Source of the DNA: Diplolepis rosae
Lineage: Eukaryota; Arthropoda; Insecta; Hymenoptera; Diplolepididae
Length of the DNA stretch: 64,000 nucleotides
Assembly: GCA_030998225.1 (NCBI GenBank)
Contig: JAPYXD010000459.1
Location: 2,666,001-2,730,000 of the forward strand
Reading direction: 5' to 3'
Positions 11,827 to 22,862 of the stretch are shown here, piece by piece. The notes under the pieces were generated by a model that was not told where the DNA came from, made no database searches, and was given only the letters and a program-made list of their open reading frames with translations. The stretch's first letter is position 1. Each line of letters opens with the position of its first letter. The position numbers and the translations under genes are program-made.

Positions 11827-12075
11827 CACGGAGAAAAATGGATTATAAAATTTAATATCCAGGTCCAGTGACTATGGGACAGCTATTTAGATTATAAATA
11901 CTATAATCTAGAATATAAAAAGTATAATCCAGATTATAAGTGACATAACCTACAATTTTTTCTATATTCTGAAATCATACCGCTTATAATCGAGATTATA
12001 GCTTTTATAATTCAAATGGCTGTTCTATAGTCACTGTACCTGGATATTAAATTTTATTATCCATTTTTCTCCGTG
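11827..12075. mobile_element. 249-bp CACGGAG element with TTATAATC motifs
   Basis: The ends are CACGGAGAAAAATGGAT and its complement, between TA dinucleotides (11825-11826 and 12076-12077). The interior repeats TTATAATC/GATTATAA about seven times. A box CTATGGGACAGC lies at 11872-11883 and its inverted partner GGCTGTTCTATAG at 12018-12030. There is no coding capacity. It abuts the next element and shares its TA. Confidence 0.85.
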
Positions 12076-12296
12076 TACACGGAGAAAATCCTACACTACT
12101 GGTTACTTCTTTCTACACGTCTGAGTCGTGTAGCTGAAAGAAAAATATCACCTACATCACTGAGTAGTGTAGTGGAACGAATCAATCGTTTTTCGGCAGT
12201 AACTATTCGTATCAGCCACACGAATGCTGCTACAGTCAAGAATAGTGCCTTCTACACAACACTGAGAAAAAATCCTGGGCATAGTGACGTGATATA

Positions 12297-13474
12297 GGGT
12301 AAATGTGCCAATTACTGCGGGTCGAAAATCAAGACGGCTTTTAAAGTTAAAAAAAATGATTTTGCGATGAAAAAGTCGTCGCGAATTAATTTTTAAAACA
12401 GTATTTGGTATTAAGTAAGTAGCATGCAGTCCTTAAACCCTGAAAAGAAACCAGATTTACTTAAAAAATGCGAATATAAAAAAAATGTTCCATGTAGGTA
12501 TTACTGCGGGTTTGCATGAATTACTGCGCACCAATTACTGCGGAATCCCCAATTACTGCGCTCCAACTACTGCGGAAACCCAAATTTCTGCGCGCGTAAT
12601 ACTGCGATATTATTTTGAGTGAACTTACAATTAATTTAGGAGTGTTGAACATTTTATTTAATCTCAATTATAAAAAGTAAACACGACGAACCATTTGTAA
12701 CAAATTAAGATTAATAATTTTATTAATTTTATTTAATTTAACTTAAAATTATATCACTTGAGTTCCTCTTGCATCTTTAGCAACGATTAAGGAGTGTTGA
12801 ACATTTTATTTAAACTAAATTATAAAAAGTGAACATGAAGCATTTTTAACAAATTAAGATTAAATAATATTATAACTCTTATTTAATTTACCTTAAAATT
12901 ATATTACTTGACTTCCTCTTGCCTCATTAGCAACGATTTTGGAGTTTTCAACATTTTGTTTAATCTCAATTATAAAAAGTAAGCATAACGAAGCATTTGT
13001 AATAAATTGAAAGGTTATGCAGTGCCGCCTGACAGATCGCAGTAATTCATACACCTATGAAAATCATGTACCAAATACTGTTTTGGTAAAAAAATGATTA
13101 AAAAACGTATTTTTTGTTATTCTGCATAAATATTTAGAAAAATAAGATATTTACTTTGCAAAAAATAATATCACAATAAATATTTTATTTTCAGAAACGG
13201 AATTATAACAAGTTTTTCAGAACGTGTTCATGGCCTGTCAACAAATCTAAGCATTAAAACTATGGGAATCGGGAACATGAGAGTTTCAAATTGCAATCAA
13301 TTAGCTACAAATATCGTAACTATTGATAATTCGTTGATACTTATTATGCTTGGATTAGAAATTAATTGTTTTTAATTGTTCTGTAGCGTTATATATCTTT
13401 AAAACATTGTATATCATTAGTTTTATTTGAAACCGCAGTAACTGGGGCATCCACAGTAATACCCACACTTACCC
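12297..13474. mobile_element. TA element C with ATTACTGCGG repeats
   Basis: The ends are GGGTAAATGTG and the complement of GGGTAAGTGTG, between TA (12295-12296 and 13475-13476). The empty site is read directly at 5004-5134. Near the left end, ATTACTGCG(G) recurs about six times (12500-12605); the right end has the complement-like CCGCAGTAACTGG and CAGTAATACC. The middle holds tandem repeats of about 150 bp. No transposase frame is visible. Confidence 0.85.
12638..13020 (+). repeat. Tandem repeat, about 150-bp unit, 2.5 copies
   Basis: Units start at about 12638, 12790 and 12940. Each reads GGAGTgTTGAACATTTT, then an ATTATAAAAAGTAA stretch, then ACTTCCTCTTGC and AGCAACGATT. It lies wholly inside element C, so the array moved with it or grew there. 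Confidence 0.8.
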
Positions 13475-13639
13475 TATGTAGTTGAAAATGTCCTTGACTA
13501 CTTTTTGTGGCTGAATTCAAGCAATGGTTGACCCGTCAATGTAGGTACTAAAAGTGGTCACAGTGACTAAGTAATTAATGTTGTCACAGTCACTATATGT
13601 AAGTGTCAACTATAAAGTTATGTTAAATCAAATTCCTAA

Positions 13640-13890
13640 AATCAAATGCATGAAATCACTACGTGGAACATTGTATTTTTCATAGCACCTCTTTTGAAAA
13701 TCTGTTTGTCGGCATCTGTAGAGCGGGTTGAAACTTTAAAAGTAGTAGGATTTAAAATCACAGTTTCGAGCCGCTCGACACTTCAAATCAAATTCTCAAA
13801 AGAGTTGCTATCAGTTGCTATGAAAAATAATATGCATTACTCGAAACAATACACAGCGAATTCAACGAGTGTGAAGTTTGCTCCACTGGT
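13640..13890. repeat. Decayed TTTCATAGC hairpin plus module fragment
   Basis: Arms at 13675-13735 and 13765-13830 form the same hairpin as 8475-8596. A truncated copy of the AGTATATTAC module follows (GCATTACTCGAAACAATACACAGCGAA). It lies inside element B. Confidence 0.6.
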
Positions 13891-14213
13891 TATAGCGACT
13901 ACGTTATTCTAGCTATGACAACTCAATGTTTCAAGTTCACATAGCTAGGTTTAAGAGTTAAGGACAATTTCAACGATGTTAACTAGTCGCCAAGACCAGG
14001 TATTCAGAATATGGCTACCATGGCTACAAATCATGTTACTGTAGCCATGGGTCAAGTAGCGACAACAAGTCTCCCTCGTTACAGTCACTTTTTTATTTCC
14101 AACTACATTATTCCTAGTCATTATGACCAGATGCTATTTTTCTCTGTGTACTCTGTAGTATTGCTACACGACTGAGTCATGTGGGCCACACGAATTTTTC
14201 CGACTGGCATACT

Positions 14214-14731
14214 GGAATAGTATATTACGTGCCTAGGCGCACAATGAGGGTTATTGCGCGACGAGCGACAATGCTCGCAGGAGATCGAAGCCGAGGCACG
14301 ATCAGTTCTGCGAGCATTGTCGCGAGTCACGTAATTTCCCGAATTGTGTACATTGGCACGTATTCTATTTTATGTGACTTTGGTGCGTATGCGAGTTTTT
14401 ATGCGTACACTCGAATCTAATCTAGTATTCATCATGATTCTCGTCCATTGCACTTGATATTTCGCGACTAGTTCCGGTCATTTTGATTTTCTCGATCTTG
14501 TGTAGTAGTAGCGTGTTGTAATAGAGCATGCGCAATTTAAATGTACAAGGCTTTGTCAGTAGAGTGTTAACGCTGTACGAAGAAGAAGAAGAATAAGAAG
14601 ATTGTGCTCCGCTGTATGGCTATAGGCGCATGCGCAGTTGAATTTTTACATTTCATTCCTCTGTAGCGGAATACAGAACATTGTGCTACTCTCTACTGTA
14701 GCGGAAAAACGAGTTTCCGCGCCGGAGGCAC
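14214..14731. mobile_element. AGTATATTAC/GTGCC module, long form, copy 1
   Basis: It begins ATAGTATATTACGTGCCTAGG and ends near GCGCCGGAGGCAC, giving an imperfect 12-base inverted end (GTGCCTAGGCGC and GCGCCGGAGGCAC). A copy of similar length lies at 61991-62531. Inside, GACAATGCTCGCAG faces CTGCGAGCATTGTC as a strong hairpin around CGAAGCCGAGG. Further in are GCATGCGC palindromes and a GAA microsatellite (14578-14600). No frame is conserved between the copies. It is probably a non-autonomous element of unknown class. Confidence 0.6.
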
Positions 14732-15202
14732 ATAAATTTCTTAAAGTGACAGTTGCAATTATGTTTCTGATCTTTTTTTTTAAAAAGAAGATCAAACAAA
14801 GTAAGTTCAGATCGATGTCATTCATCATTTAGGAGAATAACTAATTTATATCTGGATTCGCATACGAATTTACAATTTAAGGAGAAGTCATACTTAGGAA
14901 ATTAGGAAATTTCATTGATTTTAGGTTTCTACATTTTTGTGTCTAAAGTACATAAAATTTTCTTTTCAAAATTTATGAAATGTTAGAGACACGACTCAGT
15001 CGTGTAGCAATACTACAGAGTAGTGTAGAAGGCACTACTCTTGATTGTAGCAGCATTCGTGTGGCTGATACGAATAGTTACTGCCGAAAAACGATTGATT
15101 CGTTCCACTACACTACTCAGTCGTGTAGGTGATATTTTCCTTTCAGCTACACGACTAAGACGTGTAGAAAGAAGTAACCAGTAGCGTAGGATTTTCTCCG
15201 TG

Positions 15203-15550
15203 TAGAATTGGTCCGAATATTTTATCTCTGAATTTGCGTGTTTCGCTCACGCGCACAGTGCGGCGCGGCTCGGCGCGGCGTGGGTGTCCCGACGGATTCG
15301 AGAACGCGTTATTAACCCGATTGACCCTGTGTCTATGATTACATACAATAATGCCCAGACGGGCCATGTTTCACACACAACTCTGTTATTATCGCTACGA
15401 CGAAAATAAGGGAATCCTCATGGTGCAATCGACGAGAACTTTTCAATCCAGGGGCGAAAGATGTCACACATTTTTTTGCGTTAAAAACAACAAAAATCAT
15501 CACATATCATTAATCGCTTCTGAGAAAGATTATTTTTCACAAAATCATTT
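15203..15550. other. Unassigned, with a GC-rich patch
   Basis: A GC-rich stretch (about 15238-15330, several GGCGCGGC strings) has no supported frame. The rest is ordinary AT-rich DNA. Nothing is called. Confidence 0.4.
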
Positions 15551-16860
15551 ACTTTTTACATTCTCATCATGGACGAGAAGGTATTGGTTTTATGTGAAAA
15601 ATGACTTTCGAAATTTTCATCAAATCTTTACGTTTTGAGACCCCCTGAGTCAGAAAAAATGGTTTTTACGAAAGTGTCTGTCTGTCTGTCTGTCTGTCCG
15701 TAGTAGGTCGTGTGCGGCATAACTCTCGATAGAATTATCATATTGAATTGAGCTTTGGCACACATTATCGGAGCCGAAAAAGTAAGGACAAGTTGGTTAA
15801 CCAGCCACACCCAATCAAAATTGAGGGATTGCGCACTACTTTTGTGTTTTTGAAAATAATTTTTTGAAAAAATCAAAAATTTTAATACTGGTTTTAGATA
15901 GTGCTCATGAATCTCTAAAAATTATACTGAAAACATTTTTTGATTAAATCAAAATTAGAAATGTTACAGCATATTCAAATTCGAAAAAAGTCAATATCAA
16001 AATTCCATTTTCCAGTTAAATTATACGAGATACGAAAAAACGTTATGATACAATATTATTTTCTACATAAAGACCTACAAATTTGAATTGTAACATTTTT
16101 TCATAAGATGCATATTTTTCTTTTTAATTAAAAAAAAACTATTGAAAATCCAAAATTCAATTTTTTAACAATAATATGTGAAATACGAAAAAAACGTAAG
16201 AATATAAAGTTGTTCTTTTCAAAAAGATCTACAAATTTTGTCTCACACACTTTCTGATAAAACATATATTTTACGTTTCAATTCCAAAAAATACGATTAA
16301 AATTCAAAAATTCCATTTTTTGGACAAAATATGTGAGATACAAAAAAAACGTTTAGATGGAAAATTGTTTGCCTAAATAAGGTCTACAAATTCTCATTAA
16401 GACATTTCGGGACAGGATGTATATTTTATGTTTTGATTTTTAATAAGAAAAAAATTCGATTTTTTTCACCAAAATATGTGAGATACGAAATAAGCGTTAT
16501 TCTGCAAAATCGTTTCCTTAAATAAAGTCTACGATTGTTTTTTCTTTTTGAGAGATTTGTAAGAAAATAAATTATTTTAACCATGTAATTTATTAAAAAG
16601 TTACTGAAATGTATACAGAAAATCGAGCTCGAAGCGCGAGCGTCATGATGAGAATGTGTTCCTTAAGGCTGATAGAGCCTTAAGTAAATTGAATTTCCTG
16701 TTTCACTTAAATTCATAAAGAAATTGAGTGACTTTGAGAAAATGTGTAATTCACATCATCTGTAATATTATTATAAAATTGGTTTGAGCTTCAGTATCAA
16801 ATTATAAGAAATAAACTTGAATGTATGCGAAGAGCTCAAGACCGAGCGCGAAGCGCGACG
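15551..16860. repeat. Left arm of a 1.3-kb fold-back
   Basis: This is the reverse complement of 17921-19163 with modest divergence. The outer edge reads TTTTTACATTCTCATCATGG. Near the inner edge CATGATGAGAATGTG appears inverted (about 16643), beside GC strings such as CGAAGCGCGAG. A GTCT microsatellite lies at 15675-15697. The arms are AT-rich with no gene. Both arms flank the CACGGAG element at 16875-17780. Confidence 0.8.
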
Positions 16861-16874
16861 ATCGGTATTACACT

Positions 16875-17780
16875 CACGGAGAGAACTGTTAGAGTATATG
16901 CTACTATTCCCGTTTAGTAGGCTAATTTATAGTAATAAAAACTACTCGTTGGTTCAGAAATACTGAACAACGTTCTGTTGTTTCTACTAAAGAGAATAGT
17001 ACGAACGCTCACTATCTGTTTAGTAGAATCAACTGTATAGCCCTCTCACCTGACGGTCCTGACTATAATACTAACCTCTCTGATCCGCTGACCGGCAGCC
17101 GGTTCGTGTTCGTGATAATCGTAATAAACGTATGAGTGAGGCTGGTACCACAAAGTGTCCTAAGATTCGCACATATCGTCGATGCGTGTACGTTCTGACA
17201 TCATCAATACGCTGTTACTAACTGTCACATGTTTCGTTGATTAACGTGCTTAAGAATTCATTCCTGGTTTTTCAAGTTGCTGAAAACTAGTCTCGATAGG
17301 CGAATGGTTAGGCTCGTTGATTTGCGTGCGTTAGGTTAGGCGCTCGAATCCCCCCCGTTGCGTGCGAAATTTTAACTAATAAGTGAGCGTTGAAAATTGC
17401 GATTACCAGTTAATTATATGTAGATCCATGTATATCTTAACAAAAATCATATGTTATGTATAATTATATATTTTTTAGGATTCTTTTTTATAATTTTAAG
17501 CGCGATTTTACTAATCACTGAAGAGTAGCACCTACTGCGCTCGCAGTCGCACATACAATTCTTGTTTAGTAAAACGCTCTCAACATCAGTATATTCTACT
17601 AAACAAGAATCGTTCGTGTGACTGCGTACACAGTAGAAGCTACTCTTCAGTGACCAGTGAAATCGACTAAAGTCGCGTTTAGTAGATTCTACCGAAGAGT
17701 TAGCCGGTCCATAATTTACTATTCCGTTTAGTAGCTCTAACCCTTGCAAGGGTGGGAGCCACTAAATATTTTTCTCCGTG
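16875..17780. mobile_element. 906-bp CACGGAG element with TTTAGTAG motifs
   Basis: The left end is CACGGAGAGAACTG, the right end the complement of CACGGAGAAAAATA. TTTAGTAG or its complement recurs about nine times, mainly near the two ends and at 17560-17690 (where TTCTACTAAACAAG faces CTTGTTTAGTA). The central part (about 17080-17400) is GC-richer and includes a tRNA-like stretch. There is no transposase. Confidence 0.7.
17297..17370 (+). repeat. tRNA-like stretch (SINE head or tRNA pseudogene)
   Basis: A D-arm-like GGCGAATGGTTAGGCTCG is followed about 30 bases later by a T-loop-like GCTCGAATCCC. The spacing suits internal RNA polymerase III promoter boxes A and B. The acceptor and anticodon stems do not fold cleanly, so it is not a functional tRNA. 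It sits inside a TA element. Confidence 0.35.
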
Positions 17781-17799
17781 CTGAGAAAAATAGATACTA

Positions 17800-19163
17800 A
17801 AAATCTGCCCGCTTCGCGGGCACATTCTCAACGCGCGTAGCTCGCTTTGCTCACAAGTTTGAGCGCGCCTGGGGCGCGCGATTTTATCGTCGCGCTTCGC
17901 GCTCCGTTCTTTCTGGACCTCGCGCTTCGCGCTCGCTCTTGTGCTCTTCGCATACATTTAAGTTTATTTCTTATAATTTGATACTGAAACTCAAACCAAT
18001 TTTATAATAATGTTACAGATGATGTGAATTACTCATTTTCTCAAAGTTACTCTATTTCTTTTTGAATTTAAGTGAAACAGAAGATTCAATTTACTTAAGG
18101 CTCTATCAGCCTTAAGGAACACATTCTCATCATGACGCTCGCGCTTCGAGCTCGATTTTCTGTATACATTTCAGTAACTTTTTAATAAATTACATGATTA
18201 AAATAATTTATTTTCTTCCAAATCTCTCAAAAAGGAAAAAACAATCATAGACTTTATTTAAGGAAACGATTTTGCAGAACAACGCTTATTTCGTATCTCA
18301 CATATTTTGGTGAAAAAAAATCGAATTTTTTTAATATTAAAAATGAAAACATAAAATATACATCCTGTCCCGAAATGTCTTAATAAGAATTTGTAAACCT
18401 CATTTAGGCAAATAATTTTCCATATAAACGTTTTTTTTGTATCTCACATATTTTGTCTAAAAAATGGAATTTTTGAATTTTAATCGATTTTTTGGAATTG
18501 AAACGTAAAATATATGTTTTATCAGAAACTGTGTGAGACAAAATTTGTTGATCTTTTCAAAACGAACAACTTTGCATTGTTATGTTTATTTCGTATTTTA
18601 CATATTATTGTTAAAAAATTGAATTTTGGATTTTCAATAGTTTTTTTTTAATTAAAAAGAAAAATATGCATCTTATGAAAAAATGTTACAATTCAAATTT
18701 GTAGGTCTTTATGTAGAAAATAATATTGTATCATAACGTTTTTTCGTATCTCGTATAATTTAACTGGAAAATAGAATTTTGATATTGACTTTTTTCGAAT
18801 TTGAATATGCTGTAACATTTCTAATTTTGATTTAATCAAAAAATATTATTAGGATAATTTGTAGAGATTTATGAGCACTATCTAAAACTACTATTGAAAT
18901 TTTTGATTTTTTCAAAAAGTTATTTTCAGAAACACAAAAATAGTGCTCAATCCCTCAATTTTGATTGGATGTGGCTGGTTAACGAACTTGTCCTTACTTT
19001 TTCGGCTCCGATAAAGTGTGACAGACAGACAGACAGACAGTTTCGTAAAAACCCTTTTTTCGGACTCAGGGGGTCTCAAAACGTAAAGATTTGATGAAAA
19101 TTTCGAAAGTCATTTTTCACATAAAACCAATACCTTCTCATCCATGATGAGAATGTAAAAATG
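17800..19163. mobile_element. Fold-back element, right arm, with 8-bp target duplication
   Basis: AGATACTA stands on both sides (17792-17799 and 19164-19171), and joining the flanks restores the terminal AGAAAAATAGATACTAG of the host element. The left end has a GC hairpin, GCCCGCTTCGCGGGC, followed by ACATTCTCA; the right end is TGAGAATGTAAAAATG. Positions 17921-19163 mirror 15551-16860. An 8-bp duplication suggests hAT or P rather than mariner. No coding frame is seen. Confidence 0.6.
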
Positions 19164-19599
19164 AGATACTAGAAAGTTGGATATTACCCCATATAATCTA
19201 GATTATACTACATAATATCTAGTATATTCTCTTAAATATACGAGATATTAATGACCAATAACAGATTATATTCGAAATTTACAATATTAGATATTAAACT
19301 TCGATATCTAAGATGTTACAAACAGTAGCGTGCACGTACCTGAGGAAAAGTCACGTGATCAGAGTCTTTGAATTTCATGTAATTTGTCTTTTGCGCTCGC
19401 CCATAGCTTTTTTGGTCGCGAAGTTTATGGTTTCGACACTGAATTAATAATGTTGTGTCTATATGAAGTTTTGAAGTGTCATTTTTAAAGAAATTTCAAA
19501 TTACCAGTACTGAAATCAGTAAGTATCTATCTATCTATATAAATATGTCATTCTTATACCTTCAATCTTAGAAATAAATTTTCTAACCTCTCAATAACA

Positions 19600-20606
19600 C
19601 GTTCTCTATATATGAGCCAAAATTTGCCAAGTGTACCAGATGAAAAAATTCGATGTCACCGATTTTCTTGAAATTTTGCAGGAATGTTGTATTAATATCA
19701 ACCAACAAAAGCGCAAAAGGATTTTTCGTTATCATCATTTGTTGTTAAAATACAGGGCCGCCAATTTCGCCATTTAATGAGATGAGTGTTTTTTCAAAAA
19801 TTTCAATTTCAAAAACTTCTAAAAAAAATACCAATGTGAGACGACTCTTGACGATTTTTACGTCTTCTTTTCAAAAAAAAATACTGCTCTAGCGGGAAAA
19901 AATTTTTTTGCACAAATTCATGACGTGTATAAGTGCTTCTTGGTTAAGCTAACTAATTTTTAATACTTGGATATTATGAATAATTTAAAAATGAATTTGT
20001 ATCTATATAAAGAAAAATAACTGGCTTTATTCTTTACAACCTAAATCCGCTGCAGAAATAAGTTTATCGCTGTTGTAAATATTAAATTTATTTGAAAATC
20101 TAGATGAAGTTTAATAAAATTTCTAACAGTGTATTGTAGTTAGTTCTTCTGATCTCTGCTTGGCAATAATCTTATATAATATCTTATATAATAATCTTAT
20201 ATATTTTAGGACATTTCTCTAAAATGGTCTAGAAGTCTTTTACACTGAGAAAAAATGCTATTGAAAATATGTTATAATAACCAATAAATATGCTGTAGAA
20301 AATCTATAGCATATTGATTTGAATCAATTGGCTTTTGTCAGAAATGTTATAGATTCAATAGCATATTTTTCTCAGTGTAATTTGAGATGTTCATTCCCTA
20401 GAATTTAGGAAACCCTATTTGCCAAGCTCAAGTAAAAAAAAGTACAGAAATTCTGCAGAATCTCTGCACAATATTTTATGGGTGAAGTTCCCAAAAATTC
20501 TCAATATATTGCTAAAAGATTTTTAAAAACTTGTGGAAAAATTCTAGGCATATTTTTAAATTTCCTAAATTTCAGAAAATTCTTTCTTCTCAATATCAAA
20601 TATCTC
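19600..20606. repeat. Left members of two interleaved inverted repeats
   Basis: Positions about 19620-19915 match the complement of 21395-21605. Positions about 19918-20606 match the complement of 22181-22862. The order along the DNA is X-left, Y-left, X-right, Y-right, which simple nesting cannot give. The Y arms both carry the MITE of 20243-20377, so the inverted duplication followed that insertion. Confidence 0.75.
20243..20377. mobile_element. 135-bp CACTGAG MITE, copy 1
   Basis: The ends are CACTGAGAAAAAATGCTATTG and a complement variant, between TA dinucleotides. The interior repeats GCTATTGAA/GCTATAGA words. It has no coding capacity and is duplicated at 22404-22538 in inverted orientation. 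Confidence 0.85.
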
Positions 20607-21150
20607 TTTCGCCCCCAAGTTTTTGGCGCGAGAGTCAAGAGTACAATTTTTTCTTAAGCACTTGTACTTGCCTTGCACTTTTCCTTAATTTGATTAAGAA
20701 CCTCAACTGCTGATTTGTACTTGTCAATGTTGATATCGTTTTTCAATTTTTTTTCTTGAGTTTGAAATTCAAAGTCGGCATCCTAGAATAGTATAAATTT
20801 ATAGCTGTGAGAAAATCTCTTCGAATCTGATTTTCAAAAATCACTTTCTCGAAAGTCCAGAATGTAATACAAATACCTTAGACACAATTTCAGGATTATC
20901 ACTTTCAGAAGTACTGGTAAGTTCTTCTTTACAAAAGTTACTGGTTTTCCTTCTACATTTCCCACAAATTTTTGCGCCTTCTGGAAGACTAGGAAATTTT
21001 TGTAAAGAAGAACTTACCAGTACTTCTGAAAGTGATAATCCTGAAATTGTGTCTAAGGTATTTGTATATATAATATATTGTTGCATAAAAATTAGTCGGC
21101 GAGTCAAAATATGTAATTGTTTATTGAAAAATAATGATGTTGCTTCCATT
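20606..21150 (-). pseudogene. Unrecognised protein-coding remnant with CxxC motif
   Basis: The minus strand is open from about 21149 to 20841 and includes FPSLPEGAKICGKCRRK followed by STSESDNPEI. Further down, in another stretch (about 20780-20606), it reads KKLKNDINIDKYKSAVEVL, then NQIKEKCKAS, one stop, then LLTLAPKTWGRKR. The charged, helix-like composition and the LTLAPKTW phrase look like real protein sequence. I recall similar wording in arthropod transposon-associated proteins but cannot name the family. The two coding stretches are separated by non-matching sequence, and the first contains a hairpin duplication. The remnant runs into the Y inverted repeat at its C-terminal side. Confidence 0.45.
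20867..21066. repeat. Hairpin duplication of about 68 bp inside the remnant
   Basis: Positions 20867-20935 are the near-perfect complement of 20999-21066, separated by 63 bases. Because the arm lies in the CxxC-encoding stretch, one arm is an inverted copy of coding sequence, a local templated inversion. Confidence 0.75.
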
Positions 21151-22042
21151 CTAAGCGCGTTTTATTTTTTATCCTGCAATCTCCGAGTTCTCGCGCGTTC
21201 TGTAAGTGCTGCAGCTACTCGACGCGTAAGCGGGCGCACTTTCAATTGTTATAAGTCCCTATTTAACAACTAGACCTCATGATGTATTATAGGTCATTTT
21301 CAAGCTTGAGAAAAACGCTTTCATATCAAATAGTTTTTAAAAAAATCAAAAATGACTCATTTCGAAAAAAACGCAAATAAGATTTTTAATTCGCAAAATT
21401 TGTGCAAAAAATTTTTTTCCCGCTAGAGCAGTATTTTTTTTTTAAAAGAAGACGTAAAAATCTTTAAGAGTCGTCTTACATTGGTATTTTTTTTAGAAGT
21501 ATAGTATAACCTATTAATTTTTGAAAAAACACTCATCTCATTATATCATTATATCGGTGACATTGAATTTTTTCATCTGGTACACTTGGCAAATTTTGCC
21601 TCATATAGCCGTTTTCAAATTCAACTTCAAATCGGAATTTGCTTACTAGAATTCGTAATAGATTCCAAATATTTACAATTATTTTGACCTTTTTTATAAT
21701 CGCCATTTATCAACAGGTTTCCTTGCCTTTGACTTTCGACATATGTTCATACAGAGAACGAGCACTAGTGATTGTCATTAGATCTACTTAAGATATTACA
21801 GTTCATTATCTCAAATACTATGTCCCGATATCTAGTGTATTTCAGTTTAACATCTGAGATATTTTAAATTAACATATTGGGTTGTTTAGTTTAATATCTT
21901 AGATATTGCGAATAAACATCTTTTTTTAATATCTGTAGATGCTCTGTTTCAATATCTAGTTGGCTGTCCCATAGTTAAATCGCAAATATATAAACTGCTA
22001 ATATCAAGATATTGCGGTTTATTATCTATTTTTCTCCGTGTA

Positions 22043-22095
22043 CGGAGCGCGAAGCGCGCGATGAGAATGTGCCCGCGAAGCGGGCAGATTTTTTT
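22043..22095. repeat. GC hairpin plus GATGAGAATGTG block
   Basis: GCGCGATGAGAATGTGCCCG is followed by the rest of the CCCGCGAAGCGGG palindrome and a T run. It matches, inverted, the left end of the element at 17800. It directly follows the TA of the CACGGAG element, so it is probably a solitary end of the same fold-back family. Confidence 0.6.
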
Positions 22096-22180
22096 TTTTA
22101 CATTTCTTTCACAGATATATAGGATGATGAAAAATATACATCATAAAGAAATGTCGGAAAACGAAGAAAATATCCAGTAA

Positions 22181-22862
22181 TTTGATATTGAGAAGAAAGA
22201 ATTTTCTGAAATTTAGGAAATTTAAAAATATGCCTAGAATTTTTCCACAAGTTTTTAAAAATCTTTTAGCAATATATTGAGAATTTTTGGGAACTTCACC
22301 CATAAAATATTGTGCAGAGATTCTGCAGAATTTCTGTACTTTTTTTTACTTGAGCTTGACAAATAGGGTTTCCTAAATTCTAGGGAATGAACATCTCAAA
22401 TTACACTGAGAAAAATATGCTATTGAATCTATAACATTTCTGACAAAAGCCAATTGATTCAAATCAATATGCTATAGATTTTCTACAGCATATTTATTGG
22501 TTATTATAACATATTTTCAATAGCATTTTTTCTCAGTGTAGAAGACTTCTAGACCATTTTAGAGAAATGTCCTAAAATATATAAGATTATTATATAAGAT
22601 ATTATATAAGATTATTGCCAAGCAGAGATCAGAAGAACTAACTACAATACACTGTTAGAAATTTTATTAAACTTCATCTAGATTTTCAAATAAATTTAAT
22701 ATTTACAACAGCGATAAACTTATTTCTGCAGCGGATTTAGGTTGTAAAGAATAAAGCCAGTTATTTTTCTTTATATAGATACAAATTCATTTTTAAATTA
22801 TTCATAATATCCAAGTATTAAAAATTAGTTAGCTTAACCAAGAAGGACTTATACACGTCATG
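22181..22862. repeat. Right copy of inverted repeat Y
   Basis: Complement of about 19918-20606 at high identity. It includes the second 135-bp MITE and ends near ATTCATGACG. Confidence 0.8.
22404..22538. mobile_element. 135-bp CACTGAG MITE, copy 2
   Basis: The same element as 20243-20377, carried in the inverted duplicate; TA flanks are present on both sides. The identical length supports duplication after insertion. Confidence 0.85.

Larger units (their letters stand above)
12260..14148. mobile_element. TA element B inserted in element A
   Basis: The ends are CACTGAGAAAAAATCC and the complement of CACAGAGAAAAATAGC. The right flank is TA (14149-14150); the left flank has become AA (12258-12259). 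The intact opposite arm of element A reads TACACTACTCTG, the empty site with one TA. A fragment of the same family lies at 5004-5134. Element C sits inside. No coding capacity is seen. Confidence 0.8.
12078..15202. mobile_element. TA element A (GTGTAG-motif palindrome), host of nested insertions
   Basis: The ends are CACGGAGAAAATCCTAC and its complement, with TA at 12076-12077 and 15203-15204. The original element is a palindrome: 12078-12257 plus 14151-14190 on the left match the complement of about 14993-15202 on the right. Its motif is CTACACGACTGAGTCGTGTAG-like, repeated. Element B interrupts the left arm, and the region 14200-14990 (including the 14214-14731 module) sits in the middle. 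There is no transposase, so it is non-autonomous. Confidence 0.8.
17781..22040. mobile_element. CACGGAG element with ATATCTAGATAT motifs, split by insertions
   Basis: The right end is the complement of CACGGAGAAAAATAGATAAT, followed by TA (22041-22042). The left end reads CTGAGAAAAATAGATACTA directly after the preceding element. The left part resumes at 19172-19330 and the right part covers about 21785-22040; both repeat ATATCTAGATAT-like words. The shared box GGCTGTCCCATAG lies at 21962-21974. Insertions at 17800-19163 and about 19340-21780 explain its present length. Confidence 0.6.
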
